Both the position numbers and the translations under genes were made by a program. A DNA stretch of 64,000 nucleotides from Chaetoderma sp. LZ-2023a (taxonomy: Eukaryota; Mollusca; Caudofoveata; Chaetodermatida; Chaetodermatidae), in contig CM067374.1 in NCBI GenBank assembly GCA_034401795.1, forward strand, positions 132,133,262-132,197,261. Reading direction: 5' to 3'. The notes beneath the pieces are model-generated. The model was given only the letters and a program-made list of their open reading frames with translations, searched no databases and had not been told where the DNA came from. Shown one piece after another: positions 13,301-25,300 of this stretch (position 1 is its first letter; each line of letters starts with the position of its first letter).

Positions 13301-16300
13301 TACTCAATACATACAAGATACTTTTCTTGATCTCGAATTGAAGGAGATCTCGCGAGATACGAATGAGGCTAAGAGGTGTATTTTACTTGTAACTACTCCG
13401 GCAACGTAAGAAGCGACCTAATCGTTTTCATTTCTTGGGCATTCAAGCAATTTGTCTCGTATGTCTTAGCCCGTGATGGATCATTTTATGTTTGTCGAAC
13501 TCTAAGGGAAATAATGATTTGTTTGGATTGGGAGTTCATTGTATAGCGTCGTTGTTTTCGCAGCGCGTTTCTTGATTTTTTTTTTTGTATCATGTCACAT
13601 TTGGAATCCTAATTAAACATAGTACAAACTCGAATTGAAACAAGGATTATTTGTTGCAAAGAAGAAATTTAGATTTTCAAATTATTCAATCTTACATTGA
13701 ACCTGTAGAACTTACGTCATGTAAAATTCATTGCTGGCAAATCAAATCCTCGGCCAATTTGTTGGGATTTCACCAACACCCTTGCTTTCCCACGGCTAAT
13801 AGTTATAGATGACTGTATTTTATGGTCTCTAGTAGCAAATGGTTACACTAGATGATAATATTAAACTGCAAGTCAAGAACAAACTAGTCTAGGCCAGTCA
13901 CCAGATTTTGCACAATGGCGATCTTACGGACGGTTTTTCATTTTTTTAATTTTCATAATGGTTTCTAAACCATCGCCATAAAAAGCCGGGAGACGGTGTG
14001 AAACCGGTATACCACCAAGCCCTAAGTACAGGAGATCGATAATTTGTAGGATATGTAGGTTAATACCCTGATCGTATAGGTGACATTTCAGGGACACATG
14101 GTCCACAACGTCGTAAGCTTTTTGTGTATCAAGGAAAGCCATATATATAGGAACATTTCTTTTCAGTGAGTTGTGAGTAGTCTCTGAGAGGGTAAGGCTG
14201 GCCATTAGTGGGAATATGTCGTTAGTGAACCCGTACTGGAGTAGTGACTGACTCTGGGCCAGCTGATTTCTTATGAGATTTAGAATGGTGTACTCAAACA
14301 CTTTATTGGTGATGGAGACAACTGTGATGCCACGGTAGTTACTCGGGGACTCATTGAGTCCCTTAAGGACTGGAATAATCACTTTAACTATCGGTCAGTC
14401 ACTCAGTGGCTGTGCACAATTAGATGACACAGTGTTTCACATTTGTTAAAAAAATAATTGTAGATTTTTATGTAAACATGCACATGGCTAAGTAGGTCCA
14501 CCAATCCTGAAAGGCGCAACATAAGTAACGATTGATGCATAAGACATGTATGTTTTTTCCGAGAAATATCTATATTGTTTATGCCGCTTCTGCTGATCAT
14601 TCCATTCCCGTTCTCTCATTGGCTAGCATGGCAAAAATTATCCAGTCACTATATGAAGAAAAAATGTTCTTCCTAGGAATGAACATTGTTTATTTAATCA
14701 TGTCGTGGCTGAGTCGCTGACGCTTTAGGAACTTTGATGAATGGCTATCCACATTCTACAATAGACTGTTGAAACTGTTTTCGATGAGCTTGTGAATTTA
14801 ACAGGCTAATAATAACAAGCGGGTCACACGATCAATCAATTTAGAAAAGTATTGTGACATATATTGGTTGAAATATTCACGGAAGAGTTTGCTTGAAGAT
14901 ACACTTTCAGATTCTCTCGAAATGGCATCGACCAACGCGAGGGAATGATATCCAAATTGGATCCCCACAGTATACTGGAGAAAAAGAAGAGGGAACAGAA
15001 TGATCTTAATTCATTATATGAAAGTCGGATCAGATGTAATGTGCAGTACTCGGTCACCATCATGCAATAATAAAAATAATAATAATATATAGTAAGTTCC
15101 AAGTCCAAACCGCGGGTCGTGAGTCACGGGCGAGTACTCGCTCTAAGTACCAGAATTGAATCTCTAATGTCACATGACTTTTATGTTTACACTGCATGAA
15201 ATGTAGTCATATATTAATTTTGATGTAATAAACGATGGGCATTAATTGCACAAAATATACCTCTAATTTGAGTTATCTCTGTGGAATATCATACCTTTGG
15301 AAATGTTGAAGATAACTTTACAAAATTTTCAGGACCTGCCAGGTTCTAAATCATTTACCCATGGTCATACATGGTTGTATATATTAATATTGTTATATTC
15401 ACAGATTTCCTATGTGATTACAGGTTTTTCAAGTACATTTCTGAGGTTATTGTGAAAATAGGCCTGTTGCCACTGCTATTGTCTTTTGTGACATTTTAAC
15501 ACTCGTTGCGAGAAAATGGATGCGCCCGAGGAGTCACGTTTTCGAGCGTTTTGGGCATATTCATTTTATTATTTCTCGGCAATGGAACAGTGTATTTTAT
15601 ATTTTTTTGCGGCAACTATTTCGGATTATAGTATATTTTTAGTTGACTTATTCCCAATTTTCACTGGAATTTCCCTTTAATAATTTAAGAAATAATCTGT
15701 TGAATATTTTAAAACTAAGTTTACTTAGGCAGCAACAGCTTCCAGTCAAATAAGTTTCAAAATATTCAACATGTTACCGGTATGGTTGTTTTGAAATTAA
15801 CATACTATTTCAGTGGTGAAAGAATTAATGTCTTAGACTAAGGAGTAATACTATATAGTTCTAACAATTAAATTTAAATTCTTTTCCAAAAAGTATTCGT
15901 TTTCTAGCTTGACCAGTTAAAGTATATTAATAAAGTCTATTTATAAACAACCAAAATCGATTTCTGAAATCATGATCGATCTGTTGGTTGAACATGCAAA
16001 CCAATCGATCATCGATCAAATCGATTAATCGGAACAACACGACCTTCAAGTGGGACATCAAGTTACATGTGTTGCACAGTTTACATATCAACTTAATATC
16101 ATCCTGAATAAGACCAAGGGTACTGTCAGATTCAAAACCAAAATAACTCCATATACATGTAGGTGATGTAGAATTGCGTTTCTGGATTACCTCCTAATTA
16201 CCGCTAATCAGAACTAAGAATAATGCTTAGAAATGTTTACCAAGACTTTGTATTTAGAAGGTGGAAGATTGCGTAACTGGAAACTACATGTACATGTATT

Positions 16301-19300
16301 ATAGGGCTATTTATAGCATATTTTAATTGGAGCATAATATTTATACATTTGTCCATTGTGAGCCTAGTTTGGCGGGATTAGCAGTTGATCTGTCCTTGGC
16401 GGGGACGTGTGAAATTCAACCAGTTAATGCCGCAGCTACCACAAGCGTGTCAGATACATGTTTGTGTGTGGCTTCATTTGAGTAAACCTGTGTTCCGTAA
16501 GGATGCTCTCTGCCAAATATACTTGAAATCAGGCCAGTGATTCGCGAGAAGAAGACGTAAACTTTCCTACATTGTAAATTGTTTTTATTACAGATGCTTT
16601 AGGCCGGAAACAGATTCAAGCCAAACAAACCATTTATCCGTTAGTTTTGAAAATCGCAAATTTTAAGTCAGAATACACAAAAATCTATAAAACCTATTTC
16701 TGCCTCAAAATCCATCACATAAAAAGGTCTAATGTCGCTGCCAAACAGGCAAACACCTAATAGTACCATGGTGCTGAACAATGTTGTTCCGCCGACCCGC
16801 TACAAGGTTGGCAAATGTTTGTAGTTGCTCACCGCGAATCTCAATTCCTACGGCCAACTCCAGAATGACATATCCTCCTCGTCTGAGGAGGTGGTGGCAG
16901 TGAGCGGCAACAGAGGCCAGCCCGCTACAAATGGTTGTGGCCATGGTAAAACCTGATGTGCCCTTACTGATCATGACCAACCATGGTCTGGCCATGATGG
17001 ACATGTTTTGACTGGTTCAATTCACAACATTTCACTACCAACCATGATAGTCCGTGGTCAGTCATGTGATCAGTTGTAAAATCCCATATTGACCATATTA
17101 AACCAGGTTCACCGTTCGTTACATAATAGTTAACTGTCTCACTGCCACAAGACACCAAACAATAATTTCAATTAGCAAAAACTCTTGACCTGCTGAATAT
17201 TTTGAAAATGACTTGACTGAAAGTTGATGGTGGCTTTGCCACCAACAATTTTCAGTCAAATTGTTTTTTGAAATATTTAGCCGGTCCAGAGATATAACCC
17301 CTGGAATATGTTGTCTGCAAAACTCGGCAGTCAGGCTGTTAAATGCGTTATTCATTGACGGACATACATGCAGCAAATTAATGGATCTTCTTTTTTCAGG
17401 TCGGTTGTATGCAATGCAGCAAAGCATACATCTTGTGTCTGAAAAGAACCAGGAAGGCCGTACTTATTTGATTGGTCTTATGGATTATCTAGAACAGGTA
17501 TGTCACTATGTCTGTATGTGAATTAATACAAGTAGGTCAGTGATTCAATTTGTCAAATGCTCAAGGATCTAACGCCATATTCCAAACTGTCAAATGTTTG
17601 CTGACATCGCAATCAAAATGATGTAGTTTCTTTCGTCACACAAATCAAAAAGTATGTCACGAGTGTATGCAAATTGTACATGTAGGTTTTAAAGTTGTCA
17701 TATATTGATAAAACATACATGTACAGTACATACATGTAACCTTACTAAATTTATGACTATTTGTTACATTATGGACACTTGAACTAACTAGGAGTGTAGC
17801 CACCATGTTAGGTAGATACTGTATTTGGTGGCGCCAGCGCCTTTATTTCAGATTCTATTGTCTTCGCCGGTGCACGCAATGGTTGATATAAAACCATTCT
17901 CATAATGCTAATGCTAGTGATTCTTCTGACGGCTTCCACAGTGAGCACATAGTAAGTGCATACACGTAACATAGTTATTTCCTACATATCCTATGGTACA
18001 GCATAGGTGAAAACAAATACAGTATATTAAGTTTTATAACAAGTTTACTGAAAACTGTTGCTGCCACTTTCCAGCAAATTGTAGTCATTATAACACCCCC
18101 ATTGTGTGTGTCTAATTACTGTTGTAGGGTTAGATCACAAAGGTGGATCGGGTCGGTGCAGTCTTGAAGCATTAAAATGCAATGTTTACGCTTACCCCAT
18201 AAGGAGAAATGGGTACTGTGATTGTGTCTGTCTGCGCATGTGTGTGTATGTGTCAGTCAGTCACTCTGTCTGGCCGCACTTGTATCTAAAAAAACTGATC
18301 CAATTTGGCTCAAATTTTAACACAATGGGTGAACTTTCCATGTAAGAGAATTTCTAGACTTCGGCATGATCCCGATAAAAGAATCTCGATCGGATTAATT
18401 TCTGGATCTATGGATATTTCGTAAACTTATTGGTGTGATTTTGGTCAAATTTTAACATGAGAAAGGGTGTGACCATACACTATCATGAATTTATGATTCT
18501 ACAATTTTGGAAAATTCTAAAAAATCTGGAAAATAAAAAAAAAAACTGAAAATCCGAACAATGTGACAAAAACCTGAGGGCGAGGGTCTGCGATCTCTGA
18601 TTTCTTTTGTCTATTTTTGTTATAGTTCAAAAAGCAAAATGCGAGCAACGAGGAAGTGATGAATGAAATAGTTGGTCAGGCGCACATGGAGGATTACGCG
18701 CTGAAGTTGTTTAACTATGCAGATAATGAAGACAGGAATTCTAGGTTTACAAAGTAAGTCCTGCAGAGACTGAGAAGCCAAGCTATCCCTTTAATCTTCA
18801 AATTTGTTCCAAAAACAAATTAAATTTTCTCATAAAATGTCCATTTGCCGACTATTTTTGAAACAGTAAATATAAACATGATTCTTTACATTAAATAAGA
18901 TGGCCACTGGAAAGATTGACCAATCAAAATTCTGTATACAAACTCTGAAGCCTATACATGTACCCGTATTATTTTGACAATATCCTGTAGATTTGTCAGT
19001 CAAAATTCTGAATGGATGCTCTAGAATCTACCACCATAGAATAGGTCTAACCAAGTTTGGTTGAAATATGTCAAGTAGCTTTGGAGGAGTAGTAACATTT
19101 TGACAATTTCCGGTACATTTTTCAACAAAATTTCATCCAAAAAATTGATCAATCAAAATTCTGAATATAATTTCTAGAGCTTACCGCCATAAAATCCATC
19201 TAGTCAGATTTTGATGAAATATGTCGAGAAGCAAAATCGTATTAGAAATTTGACCATTTGCGGTAGATTTGTCATAAAAATTTGGTGGGACAAGCATAGG

Positions 19301-22300
19301 ATCCTTCCAGCCAAATTTGGCTGAAATGGGTCTAACCATTAAGGAGAAAACACAATTTGATGATCGGCCACCATGGCGGCATAAGCTCACTTTCCCGAGC
19401 AACAGCTAATAATGGGTCTGGAAGTTTGAAATATAAGTCTGGAAAAAGTATGGAATTTTATTTTGCCCAAGGTGTATGAACCCTGAACTGTACCGCTGGA
19501 ATGACTGGCTCTGTTAACGAGCCAGTCATTCCAGTGGTAAATTTCCACTGGTAAATTTTCAAAAAGTCTTCTCTTGGTCTGCAAATGGACATTTCTCAAG
19601 ACCAGTGCAGAAGCCGTATTTGCCTGATATGAGCGTTAAAAGGTTAATCCTTTAACCCTTTGCATCCTCAAGTCCAAGAGTTTGAATTTCAATACAGTCA
19701 TAGCCCTTACAGAAATTTAAGTGTGTGATAAGCAAACGATGTTAGCTCACAGTGTTAGTTTGCGCAAGCTATCCATAAGCACACAGCATTAGCTTGCGCA
19801 CGCACACGATAAGCTCGTATCTGAAAGATCGCGAGGTTGCACAAGCTTGCACATTTGCCTGCAACCTCGCGCATGCTTAAGCGCATGCTCCTGCAACCTC
19901 GTGCATGCTTAACCACGCGCATGCTTGACCACGTGCTCCCGCAACCTTGTGCATGCTTGACCGCAAACTCCTGCAACCTTGCGCATGCTTAATCGCGAGC
20001 TTCTGCAACCTCACGCATGCTTAACCATGTGCTCCCGCAACCTCGCGCATGCTTATGCGCGTGCTCCTGCAACCTCGCTCGTGCTTAGCCTTAGTTAAAG
20101 ATGGTAATGTATTTTACAGGCTCCAGGTGAGCTAATAATGGATGTCAAATATATAATTTCAGCAATGCATTGATGCTGTACGATGTACCCTATTTGGTAC
20201 GTTTGTTATTACTGGCCATATTGGCCAAAACTAGCCTCTGCTATGGTCTTATGGAATGTCCATTGACAGGCCAAGGAATACAATTTTAGAAAATTTACCA
20301 CTGGAATGTTACTGGCTCGGTAACCCAGCCAGTTAATCATTTAGTGATAAATTTTTAAAACTTGTGTTCTCTTGGCCTGTACATTCAATCAGCATTTCCT
20401 TGACCAAATATGACCAATAAGTGGTTAACCAGAGATTGTTAACATATTACATGTACAGTACAGCTCAGAGTTAACTTAACATACGAACGGGTCAGAAATA
20501 CGTGCATGATGCGTTGAAGACCCGTTTCCACGCATCGGTTCTAAAAACACAATGCATTCACAACGCATCTAGTTAATTTTTTGATGCATTTAAAATAATA
20601 AATATATGCATTGAGAACGAGCATTAAATGCATAAATAAGCAAGTTTGATCTTGTTTGATGTCCCCCAGAGATAGTGCCAAACGTGTTGTTAAAAGCAAA
20701 ACGGGGCAGACGCCAAATTTTAAATGCGCTTAAAGGATTCATATGTGCATTGCATAATACCCGGCATACATACCAACTCCACGGCTCCAACTACTCGGGA
20801 TCCTATCAAACTTAGCGGTACATTACATTTCCTAGAAGGGGCAAAGATAAATATGAGAAAGTTTTCCTAAAAAAGACAGCGGGACATAATATTAAAAATC
20901 AAAATTATAAATATTACGAAACACAAAATCATGATTCCCGGTTGAGAATTAATGTAATGATGCGCCCCTGAACATTTTGCGCCCCTGAACATTTTGCATC
21001 TAGTGCAAGAATTGTAAGCATCGGTTCGTTTCGCACTTAACTTCCAGCGCAGCGAAACATGCCGACTGGCGAGATTTGACATAGGTTAATGATAGTGAAA
21101 ATTGTCCGTAAGCAACTTCATTATCACTTCTATGCATCACCTGTGTTCGCGATGAACAGACAGTGAATAAACACAAAATTATGGATTAAAGATGTAAAAA
21201 TATATCTTATGTGTACCAATGCTCGACTAATGTAGACGCTTTTTATTAAAGCATGCAGATGGTGTGATTTTTATTGATAATATGACGCACAAATTAGCAG
21301 ATTCGTGTCCGCTACCGCAATATCCCCATCGGTGCTCTACTAGTTCAGAGCTAGTTATGAAATACTATGCGCCCCTAAAGCTGTAACATGTACCGATATC
21401 TCATTGGCTTTTCGCGGAAATAAAACGCCCATAGTCATTTAATGATTTTCTTTTTGTGACATTCGGTAGCTTTCGGATTCACTATCTTGCAATGTAATGT
21501 AGCTGAGTATAACACATTGTTGTTGCCTCACTCGGGAACCAGGCCGAGGAATTGAGCAATGGGCGCACCCCCCTCTTTGTAGCAATAACATAGCTAGATG
21601 ATAAATAGTGCCTTAATAAACCAGTGAAAGTTAACATTTTAAATAGTCAGGGAGGTAATTTCACTATATTTCATGAACCAGACATTGTTTTATTAATTTA
21701 AAAGTCAAAGTGTGCGTTAAGATATTGCTTTATTGCTTTTAAAAGCGGCACCGCGAATACGTGTACATTTTGCATTCCGCCATCGTTGCTCGTGAGTCGT
21801 TCAGAGACTGGTTAAAATAAATCATGTCATCAATTCGTTATGAATGACAAGAGACACGTGATCAAAATTTTACTACGGTAGTAATTTTCATTCATTCATA
21901 ATGACGTCAGATGTCCAGCAAGCCAATCAAATTACGGCTACGCTTTTCCGAGAATCTGCGACTGCGCATAATTATCGATCGGCGAGAGTCGCGCGAGGTA
22001 TTTCTCATTAGTGGTGAATTTAGGCAGTGAATAAGTAACCGGGTTCATTGTGTTCTGTAAGAATGGAATGTTTACGTTACCAGACAGCTGTATCGGAACT
22101 GATAATGCGACATACATGTGCTGCCAATTATTCAACATTGAATGAGGCCTCCCCCTATAATCATGACAGGAATTTCGCGAAAATTTATGGTACCCTGGCA
22201 ACATATAATTGCATAATGTGTGTATGCCCGAGTAATCGGTTGGCCTTCTTGGTCGACTCGCATAATGTCGTTATACCAGGGCGGCATAATTATGAACGCA

Positions 22301-25300
22301 TTTCACGTTATCAGATTTCAAACGACTTGTCTAGCCAATTCCATAAATGCGTTGTGTAATAAGTTCTGACGCATTGTCAAACTGTTTCCAATCCATTTGT
22401 TTTACTTTCACACTGCATTGTTTTACCGCTCACAACGGGAAAGTGATGCATCCATTATTTTTAAATAAACCCGCTATGTACGCGTCATGCACGCGTTGCA
22501 GACGCATTTTATGTTAAGTTAACTCTAAGCTGTACTGTATGTATTAATAGAAGGCCACAGTGGTCACGGCGTTACTATACATGTAGAGAATATAGTTTAA
22601 GAAGTTGTACCAAAACTGGTATCTGTCAATAAATTGCAGCAAATCAATAAGATACATACCTCCCAATACAGCTATTTCCATTTTAATGTTGCTAGTTCTA
22701 AGCATTCTATTTAACAGTTACATGTATGTCAGACTTTTCAAAATAGTAAATTCTGTATCCATAACTCATAACACATTGCATATAGTCCAGTAAAACTACA
22801 AATTAACCTAGAACAAATTGCAACAGAATTTATTTCTTTTCTGCGGCATTCATGGGACTGCCAGGTGTGACATATCAAAAGTCCTCCAAAATCCCTCGAT
22901 TGGAAAGGGGATAAATTCACATATTTAGCTAACGCCATTATCCGAATAATGAAACTTCCCTTACCTGCTTCATTCCGCAAATAAACGAAGTAGAAATGTT
23001 GTCTAAGCTCTGAATTTCATGGTCACGGAAGACAGTAAGCAATTGGCAATATTGCCTTGAACCACTTGTACAAATTCTCCAAACCACAGATTAAATATGG
23101 TTGTATGCACAGGGTTGGGGTAATTTAAAAAAATTATATTTAAAGTAAGTTTAATTTTGTTTTTCGCTTTTAAGATTTTATCTAAAATAAATTGCATTTT
23201 AATTTTCACTTTTATCTCACAATTGGAATAAATTTCTATACAATTCAATCAGAATATGGACATGGATTTAGATACATGCGTTATTTGTAACCGGAGCCTA
23301 GAAAATGGCTCACAAACTGTTAAGCTTCGAGTTAAAGGCTGTGACGGTATTAACAATGCTAGCAGAGCCCGTGAAAGCGATGTCATAGCTGAAGTAGGAC
23401 AGAGGGTTCATGTAAAATGTCGACGGGAGTTCATTGATCCCAAGCGGATTGCCCGTGACGCAGAGAAAATTGAACAATCTCCGCCACCCATGCGAACACT
23501 CCGTTCAGAAAGTCCAACATTCAATTTTAGTGAACATTGTTTGCTATGCGGATACCCTGCAAAAATTCAAGATGGAAAGAAACGTTGGTTGTTGTCTATG
23601 CCCGCATGTGCAGATGTGTGTAATGCAATGCAAGAGCTCTCTGGGGTAAACTGTGATTCAAGTGAACAACACAAAGATTCCACACAATCTCGAATAAAGC
23701 GTGATATGGATGATAGTTACAAAATTCTCAAAATCCTTAGTGAACTGAATCCATTTGGACCAGACCCTTCTCTTAGAGGACTTGTTAGTGGATTGTCTGC
23801 ACATGAATCAGTCAATGTTGACGATGCTAAAGATATTGGAGAATCAATTATTAATTCGATGTGTGGCCAATGTGTATCAAGCATTTCGTTCCAGAGAAAG
23901 AGACAAGCTATTACCTTAGCATCCAAAACATCTCTCAAGATTGATGATGAATGTGTACAAATTGATCCACAACTCCTATTTCAAAGACTCAGTTTAATTG
24001 CTACAAATGGATCAAAAGGGAATCCATCATCTTATTTTGAGTATGAGTTGTGCACTCATCCGCCCGCACTCTTTGATAATTCATCTCTTCCATGGGAAGC
24101 AAATAAGCCGGCACTTGCTGATGCATTGTGGAAATTAATTCAAAATGAAGATGCAGTCCTTCCAGATTCTGTCCACTATGTGCTTGATGGAGGAGCTCTA
24201 TTACACCGTGTTCCATGGCAGCGTGGAGAGACATTTGCAAATGTTTGTCAAAGATATGTAAAATATTGCATAAGCAAATATGGAAAGGCTACAGTAGTTT
24301 TTGATGGTTATGACCAAGGCCCAGACATAAAAGATGTAACACATAAGAGGCGAACTCGTGGATCAGGCGCAACTGTTGTACTGACTCCGCAAACAGTTGT
24401 AACTCTGAGTAAGCCTGATTTTCTTAGTAACAAGCAGAACAAACATCGGTTCATATCAATCTTAAGTTCATCTCTCGAACAGGCTGGATGCTTAACGATA
24501 AAGGCAAGCGGTGATGCTGATGTCTTAATTACGCAAACGGCTATCTTGGCTTCAAAGTCAACAAATACTGCTCTTGTTGGAGACGATACCGACCTACTGG
24601 TGTTGCTTCTATACCATACTGATATGAATGGCTGTCAGCTATTTTTCAGACCAGAGCCAAAGCAAAATGCAAAGAAACCCCGACTGTGGAATATCAAAAT
24701 GGCAAAGGAAAAACTCGGGTTCTGTTTGTGCTCACAGCTGTTATTTATCCATGCTATCCTTGGCTGTGACTCAACATCTAGGGTTTATGGAATTGGAAAA
24801 TCTGCATCCCTTAGCAAAATCCGGTGCTGCAAAGAACTCTCTCAAATTGCTGAAGTGTTTACAATGAGTAATGCGAATAAAGATGACGTGATAAAAGCAG
24901 GTGAGAAGGCAATGCTTATTCTATACAATGGCACTTCAATGGATAGTCTAGTTGCTTTGCGGTACAAGCGATTCAGGGAGAAGGTTGCAAAAAGTTCCAA
25001 GTATGTTGAAGCACGAGATTTACCACCAACACCCGCATCCGCAAAGTTTCACAGTCTTCGCGTGTACTACCAAATTCAAGTTTGGAGAGGAGATGCTGGA
25101 GATATGGATCCAACAGAATGGGGCTGGAAAGTTCTCAACCACCAAATGCTGCCTGTTAAGACTGACATGCTGGCAGCACCTGACGATTTACTGTATTCAT
25201 TTAGATGCAGCTGCAAAACTGGCTGTGAATCAAAGAGATGCACCTGTAGAAAACATGGGCTCAGCTGCACATCCGCCTGCGAAGACTGTAAGGGTCTCAG

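Noticed and set aside
16729-17004. 91-codon frame on the minus strand
   Set aside because: Hydrophobic and low in complexity. The opposite strand has equally open sequence and the area looks like dispersed repeat.
19845-20095. CRISPR-like array
   Set aside because: Repeats of 32 bp follow each other with no unique spacers. It is a minisatellite in animal DNA.
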